Shown here piece after piece: positions 40,487 to 49,399 of a DNA stretch of 64,000 nt. The notes under the pieces are model-generated. The model searched no databases. It saw only the letters and a list, made by a program, of their open reading frames with translations, and had not been told where the DNA came from. Source of the stretch: JAPPHY01 sp034423135 (GTDB lineage Bacteria > Chloroflexota > Dehalococcoidia > Lucifugimonadales > UBA2985); the NCBI GenBank assembly GCA_034423135.1, contig DAOUJC010000008.1, positions 124,001 to 188,000 of the forward strand. The letters run 5' to 3'. Both the position numbers and the translations under genes were made by a program. Within the stretch, counting starts at the first letter, position 1. The number at the start of each line of letters is the position of its first letter.

Positions 40487-42712
40487 ATGACGAGCGACAC
40501 AGCGTACACAGTAGAGCCGCAGGAGCGGCCGGCGCAGAGCGCCGCCGCCGGCGGCATGCCATTTGAGCGATGGGAGCTGGTTGCCTTCGGAGTCATCTTC
40601 CTCGTCGCTCTGTCGATGAGGCTGTGGGATCTGGGTTCCAGGGCCTTCGGCTACGACGAGAGCCTCCATGCCTACTACAGCTTCCGCCTGGCGCAGGGCT
40701 TCGAGTATCTCCACAACCCGCTTACGCACGGCCCGTTCCAGTACCACATCATGGCGGCCTTCTACTTCCTGCTGGGCGACAGCGACTACGTGTCCCGCTT
40801 GTCGCACGCGCTGTTCGGCGCGGCGCTTGTGCTGCTTCCGCTGTTTCTGAGGCAGCGGCTGGGCAGAGCTGGGGCGCTCTCCACTTCGCTCATGCTGGCG
40901 TTCTCGCCGATGATGCTGTTCTACAGCCGGTACGCCCGCAACGACATATACATGGCGGTGTGGACGCTTGCCCTTGTGGTGCTCCTATGGCGCTACGTTG
41001 ACGAGGGCAAGCCACGGTACCTCTACCTTAGCGCGGCGGTGCTCGCGCTGTCGTTTGCCACCAAGGAGACCACCTTCATCTTTGTCGCCATCCTCGGCAG
41101 CTACCTGCTCATCGTAGCGGCGACGGACTGGATACCCTGGCTGCTCCGGCAGAGAACGCCAACCCGGTTTGCGGACGCGTCGGCGGGCGGCGAGTATCGA
41201 TACATACCCGGCGTGGGCTACGGCTACGGCCCAGACCCGGAGCCGACCCGCCTATCGGGCTTCTCGAGGTGGGGAGCGTACCTGGTGCTGCTGGCAACAC
41301 TGACGGCGCCGCACGTGTCGTCCGCGGTGAGCATCTTCCAGGACCGGCTCGCGGGAGCAGGGATCATACTGGCAAGCTCCGACGGCCTGGTGGGCGCGCC
41401 GTCCGGCGACACACTGTTCACGATTCAGGACGTGGACATCACCAAGGGGATCGTGGTAGCGCTCATCGTGCTGGTCCTCATCCTGTGGTTCTCCACCATG
41501 GTCGGCATCACGTGGAACCGCCGGCTCTGGCTGCGCTGCGCGGTGGTGTTCTACAGCATCTGGCTGCTGCTGTTCACCACCTTCCTAACCAACATGCTGG
41601 GTCTGGGCAGCGGGTTCTGGCAGTCGCTGGGCTACTGGCTGGCGCAGCACGACGTGAACCGCGGAGACCAGCCCTGGTACTACTACTTCGTCATCACGCC
41701 GCTGTACGAAACGCTGCCGGTGCTGCTCTCCGTGGCCGCCGTCATCTACTACGCGTTCAGAGGCGACAGCTTCACGCGGTTCCTTGCGTACTGGACGGTG
41801 CTGACGTTCGCGCTCTACTCCGTCGCCGGCGAGAAGATGCCGTGGCTGGTCGTGAACATCGCTCTGCCGATGATTGTGATTTCCGGCAAGCTCATCGGGG
41901 ACATGGTGGCGGCTACTTCGTGGGCGAGAATCCGGCAGGCAAGGGGCGTATATCTCTTTCCCTTAGCTGCGCTTCTCGTGTACCTCGTCGCCAGGCTGCT
42001 CCTGTTCGACATCCAGCGCGGCAACGTGCTGAACTTCCTGGAGTTCGTGACGCTTCTGGGCTTCGCGCTTGTGCTGGTTGGCCTGGGCGTCCACCTGTTG
42101 CTGCGGTCCGGCGCGGCGAATGGGCTGCGCCTGACGGCGCTGTCGCTCGCGCTCCTGTTGGGCGTGCTCTCGGCGAGGGCCGGCTGGCAGGCCACTTACG
42201 TACACGGGGATCAGCCAATCGAGATGATCGTCTACGCGCAGGACTCAGGCGACGTGCCCAGGATTATCGACCGCGTGCGGGAGATCGCCGAGTCGTCGGA
42301 ACTGGGCTACGACATGCCGCTTACGGTCGACAAGGATGCCTACTGGGGCATGCTCTGGTACATTCGCGACTTTAACAACGCGGAGTATGCGGACCTGGAC
42401 AACCTGACTGAGGCGCCCAAGGGCGAGGTGGTGCTGATCAGCAACAACAACCGGTCCAAGATGACGGCATACCTTGACCGGTACGCGCCCGCAGAGGACT
42501 TCACGTACCTCTGGTGGCCGGCCGAAGGGTACAAGCCGTGCGGCGAGGCGGGCACGGAGCCATGCTTCCGCCTAACCGACCTGTTCAGCAACCTGATCAG
42601 CAAGGAGAAGTGGCGGGAGGGCCTGGACTACTACATCTACCGCAAGACTGACCTGGAGTTTCTGACTCACGATGCTGTCGCATACTTCCCCAAGGAGGAT
42701 GCGGAAGAGTAG
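40487..42712 (+). CDS. Agl23-like (TIGR03663) flippase-associated glycosyltransferase-like protein
   Basis: This 741-residue membrane protein has the GT-C-like N-terminus (LWDLGSRAFGYDESLHAYYS), including an acidic pair typical of Dol-P-sugar-type transferases. About 10-13 helices follow, then a soluble tail (about 590-741). TIGR03663 proteins from archaea include Agl23, linked to protein N-glycosylation. It is likely to act with the DUF2298 protein and the flippase-like protein downstream. Confidence 0.85.
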   Translation: MTSDTAYTVEPQERPAQSAAAGGMPFERWELVAFGVIFLVALSMRLWDLGSRAFGYDESLHAYYSFRLAQGFEYLHNPLTHGPFQYHIMAAFYFLLGDSDYVSRLSHALFGAALVLLPLFLRQRLGRAGALSTSLMLAFSPMMLFYSRYARNDIYMAVWTLALVVLLWRYVDEGKPRYLYLSAAVLALSFATKETTFIFVAILGSYLLIVAATDWIPWLLRQRTPTRFADASAGGEYRYIPGVGYGYGPDPEPTRLSGFSRWGAYLVLLATLTAPHVSSAVSIFQDRLAGAGIILASSDGLVGAPSGDTLFTIQDVDITKGIVVALIVLVLILWFSTMVGITWNRRLWLRCAVVFYSIWLLLFTTFLTNMLGLGSGFWQSLGYWLAQHDVNRGDQPWYYYFVITPLYETLPVLLSVAAVIYYAFRGDSFTRFLAYWTVLTFALYSVAGEKMPWLVVNIALPMIVISGKLIGDMVAATSWARIRQARGVYLFPLAALLVYLVARLLLFDIQRGNVLNFLEFVTLLGFALVLVGLGVHLLLRSGAANGLRLTALSLALLLGVLSARAGWQATYVHGDQPIEMIVYAQDSGDVPRIIDRVREIAESSELGYDMPLTVDKDAYWGMLWYIRDFNNAEYADLDNLTEAPKGEVVLISNNNRSKMTAYLDRYAPAEDFTYLWWPAEGYKPCGEAGTEPCFRLTDLFSNLISKEKWREGLDYYIYRKTDLEFLTHDAVAYFPKEDAEE

Positions 42713-42812
42713 CAGGCCGCAGGTGCCTGTGCTGCTTGTGTAGGCTTGCCACTCGCAGCTATACTTGAACCTGCGAGAGCCGACCGGCGATACAATCTGA
42801 TGGAATCCCTCA

Positions 42813-43904
42813 TTGCATAGGTCTCTGCGTTTCTGGCTGGCCATAGGAGCGAGCCTGCTCTTTCTGGGCCTCTTCTTTGCGCGGATCGACCCGGGCGAGA
42901 CGTGGGGGAAGCTGGAGGAGGCAAACTATCTCCTGGTACTCCCTGCGATTGCCGTCTACTTTGCGGCCGTCTACTTCCGCACGCTGCGATGGCAGTACCT
43001 GCTGTCGCCGATGAAGCGACTGGCCGTGGCGCGCCTCTATCCCGTGGTCGTGGTCGGCTACATGGCAAACAACCTGCTGCCCGTTCGACTTGGTGAGGTT
43101 GTGCGCGCCTATTACCTGGGCGAGCGCGAGAAGGTGAGCAAGGTCTCGTCGCTGGCAACCATAGCAGTTGAGCGCGTATTCGACGGCCTGACGCTGCTGT
43201 TTCTCGCCGCCGTGGTGTCGCTCTTCCTGCCGCTGGTCGGGCTGCTGCAGGGACTCGCCGACAGGGCGGGAGTGCCCTGGGTGCTCCTGGCGCTCGCAAT
43301 GTCGATGCCGTTCGTGCTTGTGGCTGCCTTCATGGTGCTTGCGTCATACTCGCCAAGGTGGTTCGAGGTACTGCTGGAGCGTCTCATTGCCGTGCTGCCC
43401 GCGCCGATACGACCGAAGGTATCCGGGCTGGTTGGCATGTTCATCAGCGGCTTGGCCGTGCTGCAACACCCGCGACGTCTGCTCGCGGTGTTCCTGCTGT
43501 CGCTGCCGGTATGGCTGGCGGAGGCGTTCATGTACTACGTCCTGGCCTTCTCACTTGACTTGCACAACGTGTTCGAAGTGACGGAGCTGGCGGGGGTCAT
43601 CCTGCTGGTCACGGCGGTGTCGAACTTGGCCATTTCTGTGCCCACGGCTGGCGGCGGCATAGGAGCGTTCGAGGTTGCGGCCGCGGCAACGCTCAGCCTG
43701 CTGGGCGCAGACGAGAGCACGGCCGGGGCCTACGCCATACTCGTCCACGCGGCGCTTTTGGTGCCGGTGACGCTGTTGGGCCTGCTGTATCTATGGACAG
43801 ACCGGACGTCGCTGGGGCGGCTCACGCGTGAGAGCACCGCAGATCGCGATGCGACGCCATACGGCTCGGGGGGCATGCCCCTGCGAGCGGAGGAGAAGCC
43901 ATGA
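42813..43904 (+). CDS. Lysylphosphatidylglycerol synthase TM-region/flippase-like protein
   Basis: This 363-residue UPF0104/LPG_synthase_TM protein has about eight helices and two family patterns: NNLLPVRLGEVVRAYYLGER (about 86-105) and PTAGGGIGAFEVAAAATL (about 275-292). There is no C-terminal lysyl-transferase domain, so it probably moves a lipid or lipid-linked sugar rather than adding lysine. The start is TTG at 42813. Its stop overlaps the next ATG by 4 bp (ATGA). Confidence 0.8.
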   Translation: MHRSLRFWLAIGASLLFLGLFFARIDPGETWGKLEEANYLLVLPAIAVYFAAVYFRTLRWQYLLSPMKRLAVARLYPVVVVGYMANNLLPVRLGEVVRAYYLGEREKVSKVSSLATIAVERVFDGLTLLFLAAVVSLFLPLVGLLQGLADRAGVPWVLLALAMSMPFVLVAAFMVLASYSPRWFEVLLERLIAVLPAPIRPKVSGLVGMFISGLAVLQHPRRLLAVFLLSLPVWLAEAFMYYVLAFSLDLHNVFEVTELAGVILLVTAVSNLAISVPTAGGGIGAFEVAAAATLSLLGADESTAGAYAILVHAALLVPVTLLGLLYLWTDRTSLGRLTRESTADRDATPYGSGGMPLRAEEKP

Positions 43905-45229
43905 AAGTCGGAATCATCGGCGCGGGAGCCGCGGGCATGGCTGCTGCGTACACGCTGGGCAAGGCGGGCCATCAGGCCGTCGTCTACGAGGGCGCGCCAT
44001 TCCTGGGCGGTCAAGCATCCACGTTCGACGTGGGAGGCGGCCGGCTGGAGCGCGGCTATCACCACCTGTTCACGAGCGACACCGACATCGTGGACCTGAT
44101 TCACGAGCTTGGCCTGGGGCCGAAGCTGGCCTGGATCGAGTCCAAGGTCGGCTTCTTCTACGGCGGCCGCATATACGACTTCGTGACGCCGATGGACCTG
44201 CTGAAGTTCAAGCCGCTGAGCCTCATCGACCGTTTCAGGCTCGGCCTTGTCACGCTGTACCTTCGCCGGTACAAGGACTGGCGCAAGCTGGAGCCTCACG
44301 CAGCCTCCGACTGGATACGCCGCCGCGCCGGCAGGGGCGTCTACGACGTCGTGTGGGGGCCGCTGCTGCGCGGCAAGTTCGGAGCGCACTACGACAAGGT
44401 GGCGATGCCCTGGTTCTGGGGCAAGATACAGACCCGGTTCGCCTCCCGCGGCAAGGGAGTGAAGGGGATGCAGAAGGAGCGGCTGGGCTATCCACTCGGC
44501 AGCTTCGCTGAGATATTTGAGGTGCTGGACGCGCGCATCAGGGAGCTAGGCGGCGAGGTGCACATCTCGACGCCCGTGCGCTCGATTCGCGTTCGCGACG
44601 GCAGGGCCGACGGCCTGGAGGTGCAGACGGGCGCTGATGGCACGGAGATCCTCGACTTCGACGCAATCCTGTCCACCACGCCGTCCTACGTGTTCCCGCG
44701 TCTGGTGGAGGGACTGCCTCAGGACTACCTGGACAGGCTGCATCGCGTGGAGTACCTGGCCGCCGTGCTGGTCATCCTGGTGCTCAAGGAGCCGTTCTCG
44801 CACACATACTGGCTGAACATCGCAGACCGGTCGATTCCGTTCGTGGGACTGATCGAGCAGACCAACTTCGTCGACCCGTCGCTATACGGCGGCAAGCATA
44901 TCCTGTACATCTCCAACTACCTTGGCGACGACAGCCCCTTGTTCAATATGCCGCAGGATGAGCTGCTGGAGGAGTACCTGCCCCACCTGAAGAAGATCAA
45001 CCCGCAGTTCGACCGTTCCTGGATCGAGGAGTGGCACTATCACAAGGTGGCGGCAGCCCAACCCATCATCGGCGTCAACTACTCGCAGCAGCTTCCGGAC
45101 CACCGCACGCCAATATCCGGGCTGTACCTGGCCAACACCACGCAGGTCTACCCTGAAGACCGCGGCACCAACTACAGCGTGCGCATGGGCAAGCGCGTGG
45201 CGGCGATGATGATGGAGGACATGGCGTAG
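43901..45229 (+). CDS. NAD(P)/FAD-dependent oxidoreductase (amine-oxidase fold)
   Basis: This 442-residue flavoprotein has the Rossmann dinucleotide motif VGIIGAGAAGMAAAYTLGKA and a second FAD region (LERGYHHLFTSDTD). The C-terminal FAD-binding motif appears in SGLYLANTTQVYPEDRGTNY. The fold is shared by protoporphyrinogen oxidases, phytoene desaturases and UDP-galactopyranose mutases. Coupling to the flippase-like gene suggests a lipid or glycolipid substrate, but this is inference. Confidence 0.82.
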   Translation: MKVGIIGAGAAGMAAAYTLGKAGHQAVVYEGAPFLGGQASTFDVGGGRLERGYHHLFTSDTDIVDLIHELGLGPKLAWIESKVGFFYGGRIYDFVTPMDLLKFKPLSLIDRFRLGLVTLYLRRYKDWRKLEPHAASDWIRRRAGRGVYDVVWGPLLRGKFGAHYDKVAMPWFWGKIQTRFASRGKGVKGMQKERLGYPLGSFAEIFEVLDARIRELGGEVHISTPVRSIRVRDGRADGLEVQTGADGTEILDFDAILSTTPSYVFPRLVEGLPQDYLDRLHRVEYLAAVLVILVLKEPFSHTYWLNIADRSIPFVGLIEQTNFVDPSLYGGKHILYISNYLGDDSPLFNMPQDELLEEYLPHLKKINPQFDRSWIEEWHYHKVAAAQPIIGVNYSQQLPDHRTPISGLYLANTTQVYPEDRGTNYSVRMGKRVAAMMMEDMA

Positions 45230-45230
45230 C

Positions 45231-45869
45231 GTGAACCTGCTCTACGACCGGGAGATGCGCGTCTACTGGACGCTCTGCGGCTCCGACGGCAACAACGCCT
45301 ACCTGATCGTGTGCCCGGAGACGGCGGAGAGCATCATCGTGGACGCGCCGCTGAACCCGGAGGCGATCATCGCACAGGCGCAGGGCACGCACGTTCGCGC
45401 GGTACTCATCACGCACCGGCACAGAGACCATACCGAGGGGCTTGGCCCGATCGTCGAGGCCACCGGCGCGCCCGTAGTCGCACACGCAGACGACGCAGAC
45501 GGTTTGCCATCGCCGCCGGACATCCTGGTCGCGGACGGCGACACCCTCCACGCAGGAACGCTGGAGGTCAAGGCAATCCACGTGCCTGGACACACACCCG
45601 GCTCGACGTGCTTTCTCGCCGGAAACCACCTGTTCACCGGCGACTCGCTATACGCCGGCGGGCCGGGAGAGACCCGCGGCCCTGAGGCGACGCTGCAGAT
45701 TCTGGAGGGCATCACGCGCAAGCTGCTGGTGTTGCCGGAGGACACTTTCGTGCTGCCGGGCCACGGCCAGGGAGCGAATATCGCCGCTGCGCGAAGGCTG
45801 TACAGGCACTGGGTCGAGCAGTACCCCGACCTGCTGCCGCCCCTGCAGGACGCCCCGGAGAACGACTGA
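45231..45869 (+). CDS. Metallo-beta-lactamase fold hydrolase (glyoxalase II-like)
   Basis: This 212-residue protein has the metal motif ITHRHRDHTEG (HxHxDH), a further His in VPGHTPGST, Asp in FTGDSLYAGG and C-terminal LPGHGQGAN. This order is typical of glyoxalase II/persulfide dioxygenase-like enzymes. GTG start at 45231, one base after the previous stop codon, so it is co-translated in an operon. Confidence 0.87.
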   Translation: MNLLYDREMRVYWTLCGSDGNNAYLIVCPETAESIIVDAPLNPEAIIAQAQGTHVRAVLITHRHRDHTEGLGPIVEATGAPVVAHADDADGLPSPPDILVADGDTLHAGTLEVKAIHVPGHTPGSTCFLAGNHLFTGDSLYAGGPGETRGPEATLQILEGITRKLLVLPEDTFVLPGHGQGANIAAARRLYRHWVEQYPDLLPPLQDAPEND

Positions 45870-45881
45870 CCGCCGGCCGCC

Positions 45882-46493
45882 ATGCTAGGGCGCAGGTCAG
45901 AGCGTCAACGAGAAGCAAGCGGGGCCGACCCCTTCGCGGGCATGACATTTCGCGGCGTGGACTCGGAGACGTGGGACGACCTGGTACGGCTGTTCATGGC
46001 GCCGGGAGGCCCCAAGTATTGCTGGTGCATGGTGTGGCGCACGATGCCTCCGAGCGAGAGCCGCAGCGATAACGATGCCAAGCGCGCAGGCCTGGAGAGT
46101 CGGGTGCGAGACGGGGTGCCCATAGGCATTCTGGGCTACGTGGACGGCGAGCCGGTAGCGTGGTGCTCCGTTGCGCCGCGTGACACTTACCGCCGCGGCC
46201 TTGCCGGCAAGACGGCCGCGGCGTGGGACAGCGATGGCGTGTGGTCGATATCCTGCTTCTATGTGCCGCGACGCCTGAGAGGGCAGGGCGCAACCCGCCG
46301 CCTCATCGCTGCAGCGGTGGAGTACGCGCAAGAGAACGGCGCTAGCGTCGTGGAGGCGTATCCAGTGGAACCCGGCTCGCCGAGCTACCGGTTCATGGGC
46401 ACTGTGCCGTCGTTCCGCAAGGCTGGTTTCCGCGAGATTGGCAGCGTGGGCACGCGTCGCAGAGCGATGCGGCTGGAGCTCAGCGACACCTAG
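45882..46493 (+). CDS. GNAT family N-acetyltransferase
   Basis: This 203-residue protein has the GNAT acyl-CoA motif A (FYVPRRLRGQGATRRLIAAA) at about residues 124-143 and the usual C-terminal GTVPSFRKAGFREIG. A Cys-Trp-rich N-terminal part (PKYCWCMVWRT) is shared with some uncharacterised GNATs. The substrate is unknown. It begins 12 bp after the MBL gene and converges with the DUF1801 gene (overlap 4 bp). Confidence 0.85.
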   Translation: MLGRRSERQREASGADPFAGMTFRGVDSETWDDLVRLFMAPGGPKYCWCMVWRTMPPSESRSDNDAKRAGLESRVRDGVPIGILGYVDGEPVAWCSVAPRDTYRRGLAGKTAAAWDSDGVWSISCFYVPRRLRGQGATRRLIAAAVEYAQENGASVVEAYPVEPGSPSYRFMGTVPSFRKAGFREIGSVGTRRRAMRLELSDT

Positions 46494-46945
46494 CGTCTGC
46501 TGGAGGCTCGCGCCCGCTCGTAGACCTCGATGAACCCCTCAACCGAGGTGCGGGCCACCGCCTGGCCAATCAGGTCCAGCGGCAGGTCCTCCGGCTTCTT
46601 GAACCGCACGCAGGACTTGCCCATGTTGAGCTTCTTGCCGCTGGCGCGGTACTCCTCCTCGAACCACTGCGCCGTCTCCGGGTCGCCGTAGACGTTCATC
46701 AGGTAGATGGACATGTAGTTCTTCTGCGATGCCAGCGCCACGTTCTGCAGTGCCTGCTTGTTGTAGGTGTCCGGGTAGCGCTCCAGAGGAATCACGTAGC
46801 CGATCATGCCGAACTGCATGATCTCCTCGAAGCCGGGCGGCAGGTTGTCGAGGATCAGCTTGCGCATCGTCTCCATCGCCTCGCGCCTCTCCGGCGTCTG
46901 CTCCGCAAGGTACTCCTCGACTGTTGTGGCAGTGCTGTATGCCAT
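46490..46945 (-). CDS. DUF1801-family protein
   Basis: This 151-residue soluble protein matches DUF1801/YdhG-like proteins (VEEYLAEQTPERREAMETMR, LDNLPPGFEEIMQFGMIGYV, KQALQNVALASQKNYMSIYL). The fold is frataxin-like, but a physiological role is not established. GAGGAG lies 7 nt before the ATG. It stands alone on the minus strand with the nuo-like operon divergent upstream. Confidence 0.82.
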   Translation of the reverse strand: MAYSTATTVEEYLAEQTPERREAMETMRKLILDNLPPGFEEIMQFGMIGYVIPLERYPDTYNKQALQNVALASQKNYMSIYLMNVYGDPETAQWFEEEYRASGKKLNMGKSCVRFKKPEDLPLDLIGQAVARTSVEGFIEVYERARASSRR

Positions 46946-47063
46946 GTGTCAACTCCTCAGGAAGGCTATCGGATGTACGACGAAATCGATTGCGGACGAG
47001 TCCCCATTATATCACCGACTCTGGCCGCGTTCCCAAAGCCGGGGATAAGCCCGGCGCGCCCCA

Positions 47064-47092
47064 TTGAACCATCACAGGGATTGTGCTAACAT
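47064..47092 (+). promoter_or_regulatory. Promoter of the NuoEFG-like operon
   Basis: TTGAAC (47064-47069), 17-bp spacer, TAACAT (47087-47092). The predicted start is near 47099, with GAGGAG at 47117-47122. Confidence 0.7.
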
Positions 47093-47127
47093 CCCTAGCT
47101 AGAAAAATCACAATCTGAGGAGACAGT

Positions 47128-47634
47128 GTGGCCAGCGGAGAAAGCCTCAGAGAGCGAATAAGCGGCGCTTTGGCCGGTCAATCGGCCAGGACTGTAACTG
47201 TTCTCTCCTCGCTTCTTGCCATAGAGGACGAGCTGGGCTACATCCCTCCTCCGGCCATCGAGCAGGTGGCCGAGTTCACCGGCTCCACCATCAACGACGT
47301 GTGGGGCGTCGCCTCCTTCTACACCAACTTCCGCTTTACGCCGCCCGGCGAGCACGTTGTGGAGCTGTGCTGGGGCCCCACGTGCCACCTGCTGGGAGCT
47401 CAGCAGATAATCCAGGCCGCGCTCCAGACCCTCGGACTCAATGAAGAGGGCGACACGGCAGACGGAAAGGTCTCGCTCAAGTACAACACCTGCCTGGGCG
47501 CATGCCCTCAAGGCCCGGTCATAAGCGTAGACCACAAGATTCTCAGTCCGCAGTCCCTCGGCGTGAACGGCGGCGCGGCAATGAGCGAGCGTGTGGCAGA
47601 ACTGGTGTCCCGGCTGAGAAACGGGACATCCTGA
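47128..47634 (+). CDS. nuoE: NuoE-like thioredoxin-fold [2Fe-2S] subunit
   Basis: This 168-residue subunit carries a [2Fe-2S] cluster with ligands in ELCWGPTCHLLGA and NTCLGACPQGP (C-x4-C and C-x3-C). It would pass electrons between the NADH-oxidising flavoprotein and the rest of the complex. GTG start at 47128 with GAGGAG 5 nt before. It heads a three-gene operon with the NuoF-like and NuoG/FdhA-like genes; no other Nuo subunits follow. It could belong to complex I, a formate dehydrogenase or a hydrogenase diaphorase module. Confidence 0.92.
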   Translation: MASGESLRERISGALAGQSARTVTVLSSLLAIEDELGYIPPPAIEQVAEFTGSTINDVWGVASFYTNFRFTPPGEHVVELCWGPTCHLLGAQQIIQAALQTLGLNEEGDTADGKVSLKYNTCLGACPQGPVISVDHKILSPQSLGVNGGAAMSERVAELVSRLRNGTS

Positions 47635-47645
47635 GCGGAGAGAAC

Positions 47646-49391
47646 TTGCCAAACTACGAAGAGCTGCATCAGGAAGCCCAGACCCGCCTCTTGGAATTGG
47701 AAGGCGGCGGGAAGCCTTGGATTCGCGTCGGCTCAGCCATATGCTGCGAGGCCGCGGGCGCAGACGAGACTCTCAAGGCGATCCACGCCGAGCTTGAGAC
47801 GCGCGGAATCGAAGCCAACGTCAACATCGTCGGCTGCCTTGGCCTGTGCTATGCCGCTCCACTCGTGGACTTGCAGAAGCCCGGAGGCTCGCGGGTGTTC
47901 TATGGCAACGTGACGCCGGAAAAGGCAGCGGAGCTCGTGGAATCGTGCGTGGCCGGTGACGACCTCAGGCCGGACTGGGCACTGGCCTACACGGGCAGAG
48001 TCACCCTTGACGGCATTCCGCGGCTGGACGACCTGCCGGTCTGGAACAAGCAGGTGCGGATAGCCCTGCGGAACTGCGGTCACATTGACCCGCTGGACAT
48101 ATACCAGTACATCGCTCAGGGCGGCTACGCAGCACTCGACAAGGCAGTCAACCGGATGACGCCTGAGGAGGTGCTGAAGGAGGTGCAGGACTCAGGCCTG
48201 CGGGGCAGGGGAGGGGCGGCATTCCCGACGGGCACCAAGTGGGGCTTCCTGGCACGCTCTCCGGGGCCGGTCAAGTACATCCTCTGCAACTGCGAGGAGG
48301 GCGACCCGGGCGCATACAACGACAAGGGCATCCTGGAAAGCGACCCGCACTCGCTCATCGAGGGGACGATCCTGGCGGGATACGCTACCGGCTCCTCCAA
48401 CGGCGTGGTGTTCATCCGCCACGGCCACGAGGGGCCGATTCACCGCACCGAGCGCGCCATCGAGCAGGCGTACGAGCTGGGCCTGCTTGGCGACAACATC
48501 CTGGGCTCCGACTTCAGCTTCCACGTCGAGGTGTCCCTCACGGGCGATTCCTACGTCGCCGGCGAGGAGACGGCGCTCATGGAGTCCATAGAGGGCAACC
48601 GGGCGATGCCGCGGGCGCGTCCGCCGTTCCCGGCGGCGTCCGGCGTGTGGCGCCTTCCCAGCAATATCAACAACATCAAGTCGCTGGCCTACGTCTCGGA
48701 GATCGTGTCGCGCGGCGGCGAGTGGTTCGCCGGAATCGGCACGGAGGGCAGCAAGGGCACGGCGATTCTCTGCCTGTCCGGACACATCAAGCGCCCAGGC
48801 ATGTACGAGATCCCGATGGGATTGACCATCAGGGATGTGCTCGAAGAGGTGGGCGGGGGCGTATCACCCGGTGAGCGTATCAAGGTGCTTCAGACAGGGG
48901 GGCCGCTGGGTGGCGTGCTGGGCGACGAGGCGTTCGACGTGAGAATCGACTTCGACGAAATGTCCAGGGCGAGCGCAATCTTGGGGTCCGGCGGGATAAT
49001 CGTCGGCAACGAGACGGTCGACGTGGTAGACCTGATCAGGGTGTTGATAGCGTTCAACCAGTATGAGTCGTGCGGCAAGTGCTTCCCGTGCAGGCTTGGC
49101 AACACGCACATGCTGGAGATACTTGAGCGTATCTACGAGCACGAGGCGAGACCAGCCGACCTGCAACTGATGGAGCGAATTGGCAACAACATGAGAATGG
49201 GTTCGCTATGCGGGCACGGGCAGCTTGGCTACAACCCCGTGTCCTCGGCATTGAAGTACTTCGGAGAGGACTTTGCGGCCCACATGGAGGAGGGCCGGAG
49301 CCCGACCGGGCAGAGCATGACGCCCGTGTTTACGCCTCAACGAACGCGTTCGCGCTGGACGTCAGCCCAGCCCCTGGAGCTTAGATTCTAA
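47646..49391 (+). CDS. nuoF: NuoF-like NADH-binding flavoprotein with N-terminal ferredoxin domain
   Basis: This 581-residue protein is longer than E. coli NuoF. About 100 N-terminal residues form an extra thioredoxin-like [2Fe-2S] domain (SAICCEAAGADETLKA, NIVGCLGLCYAAP), as in HoxF/FdsB/HydB-type subunits. The core has FMN/NADH motifs (GRGGAAFPTGTKWGF, CNCEEGDPGAYNDKG), an SLBB region and [4Fe-4S] ligands (SCGKCFPCRLG, SLCGHG). TTG at 47646 follows GGAGAG. The domain layout favours a soluble diaphorase module rather than classical complex I. Confidence 0.92.
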   Translation: MPNYEELHQEAQTRLLELEGGGKPWIRVGSAICCEAAGADETLKAIHAELETRGIEANVNIVGCLGLCYAAPLVDLQKPGGSRVFYGNVTPEKAAELVESCVAGDDLRPDWALAYTGRVTLDGIPRLDDLPVWNKQVRIALRNCGHIDPLDIYQYIAQGGYAALDKAVNRMTPEEVLKEVQDSGLRGRGGAAFPTGTKWGFLARSPGPVKYILCNCEEGDPGAYNDKGILESDPHSLIEGTILAGYATGSSNGVVFIRHGHEGPIHRTERAIEQAYELGLLGDNILGSDFSFHVEVSLTGDSYVAGEETALMESIEGNRAMPRARPPFPAASGVWRLPSNINNIKSLAYVSEIVSRGGEWFAGIGTEGSKGTAILCLSGHIKRPGMYEIPMGLTIRDVLEEVGGGVSPGERIKVLQTGGPLGGVLGDEAFDVRIDFDEMSRASAILGSGGIIVGNETVDVVDLIRVLIAFNQYESCGKCFPCRLGNTHMLEILERIYEHEARPADLQLMERIGNNMRMGSLCGHGQLGYNPVSSALKYFGEDFAAHMEEGRSPTGQSMTPVFTPQRTRSRWTSAQPLELRF

Positions 49392-49399
49392 GGAGACTC

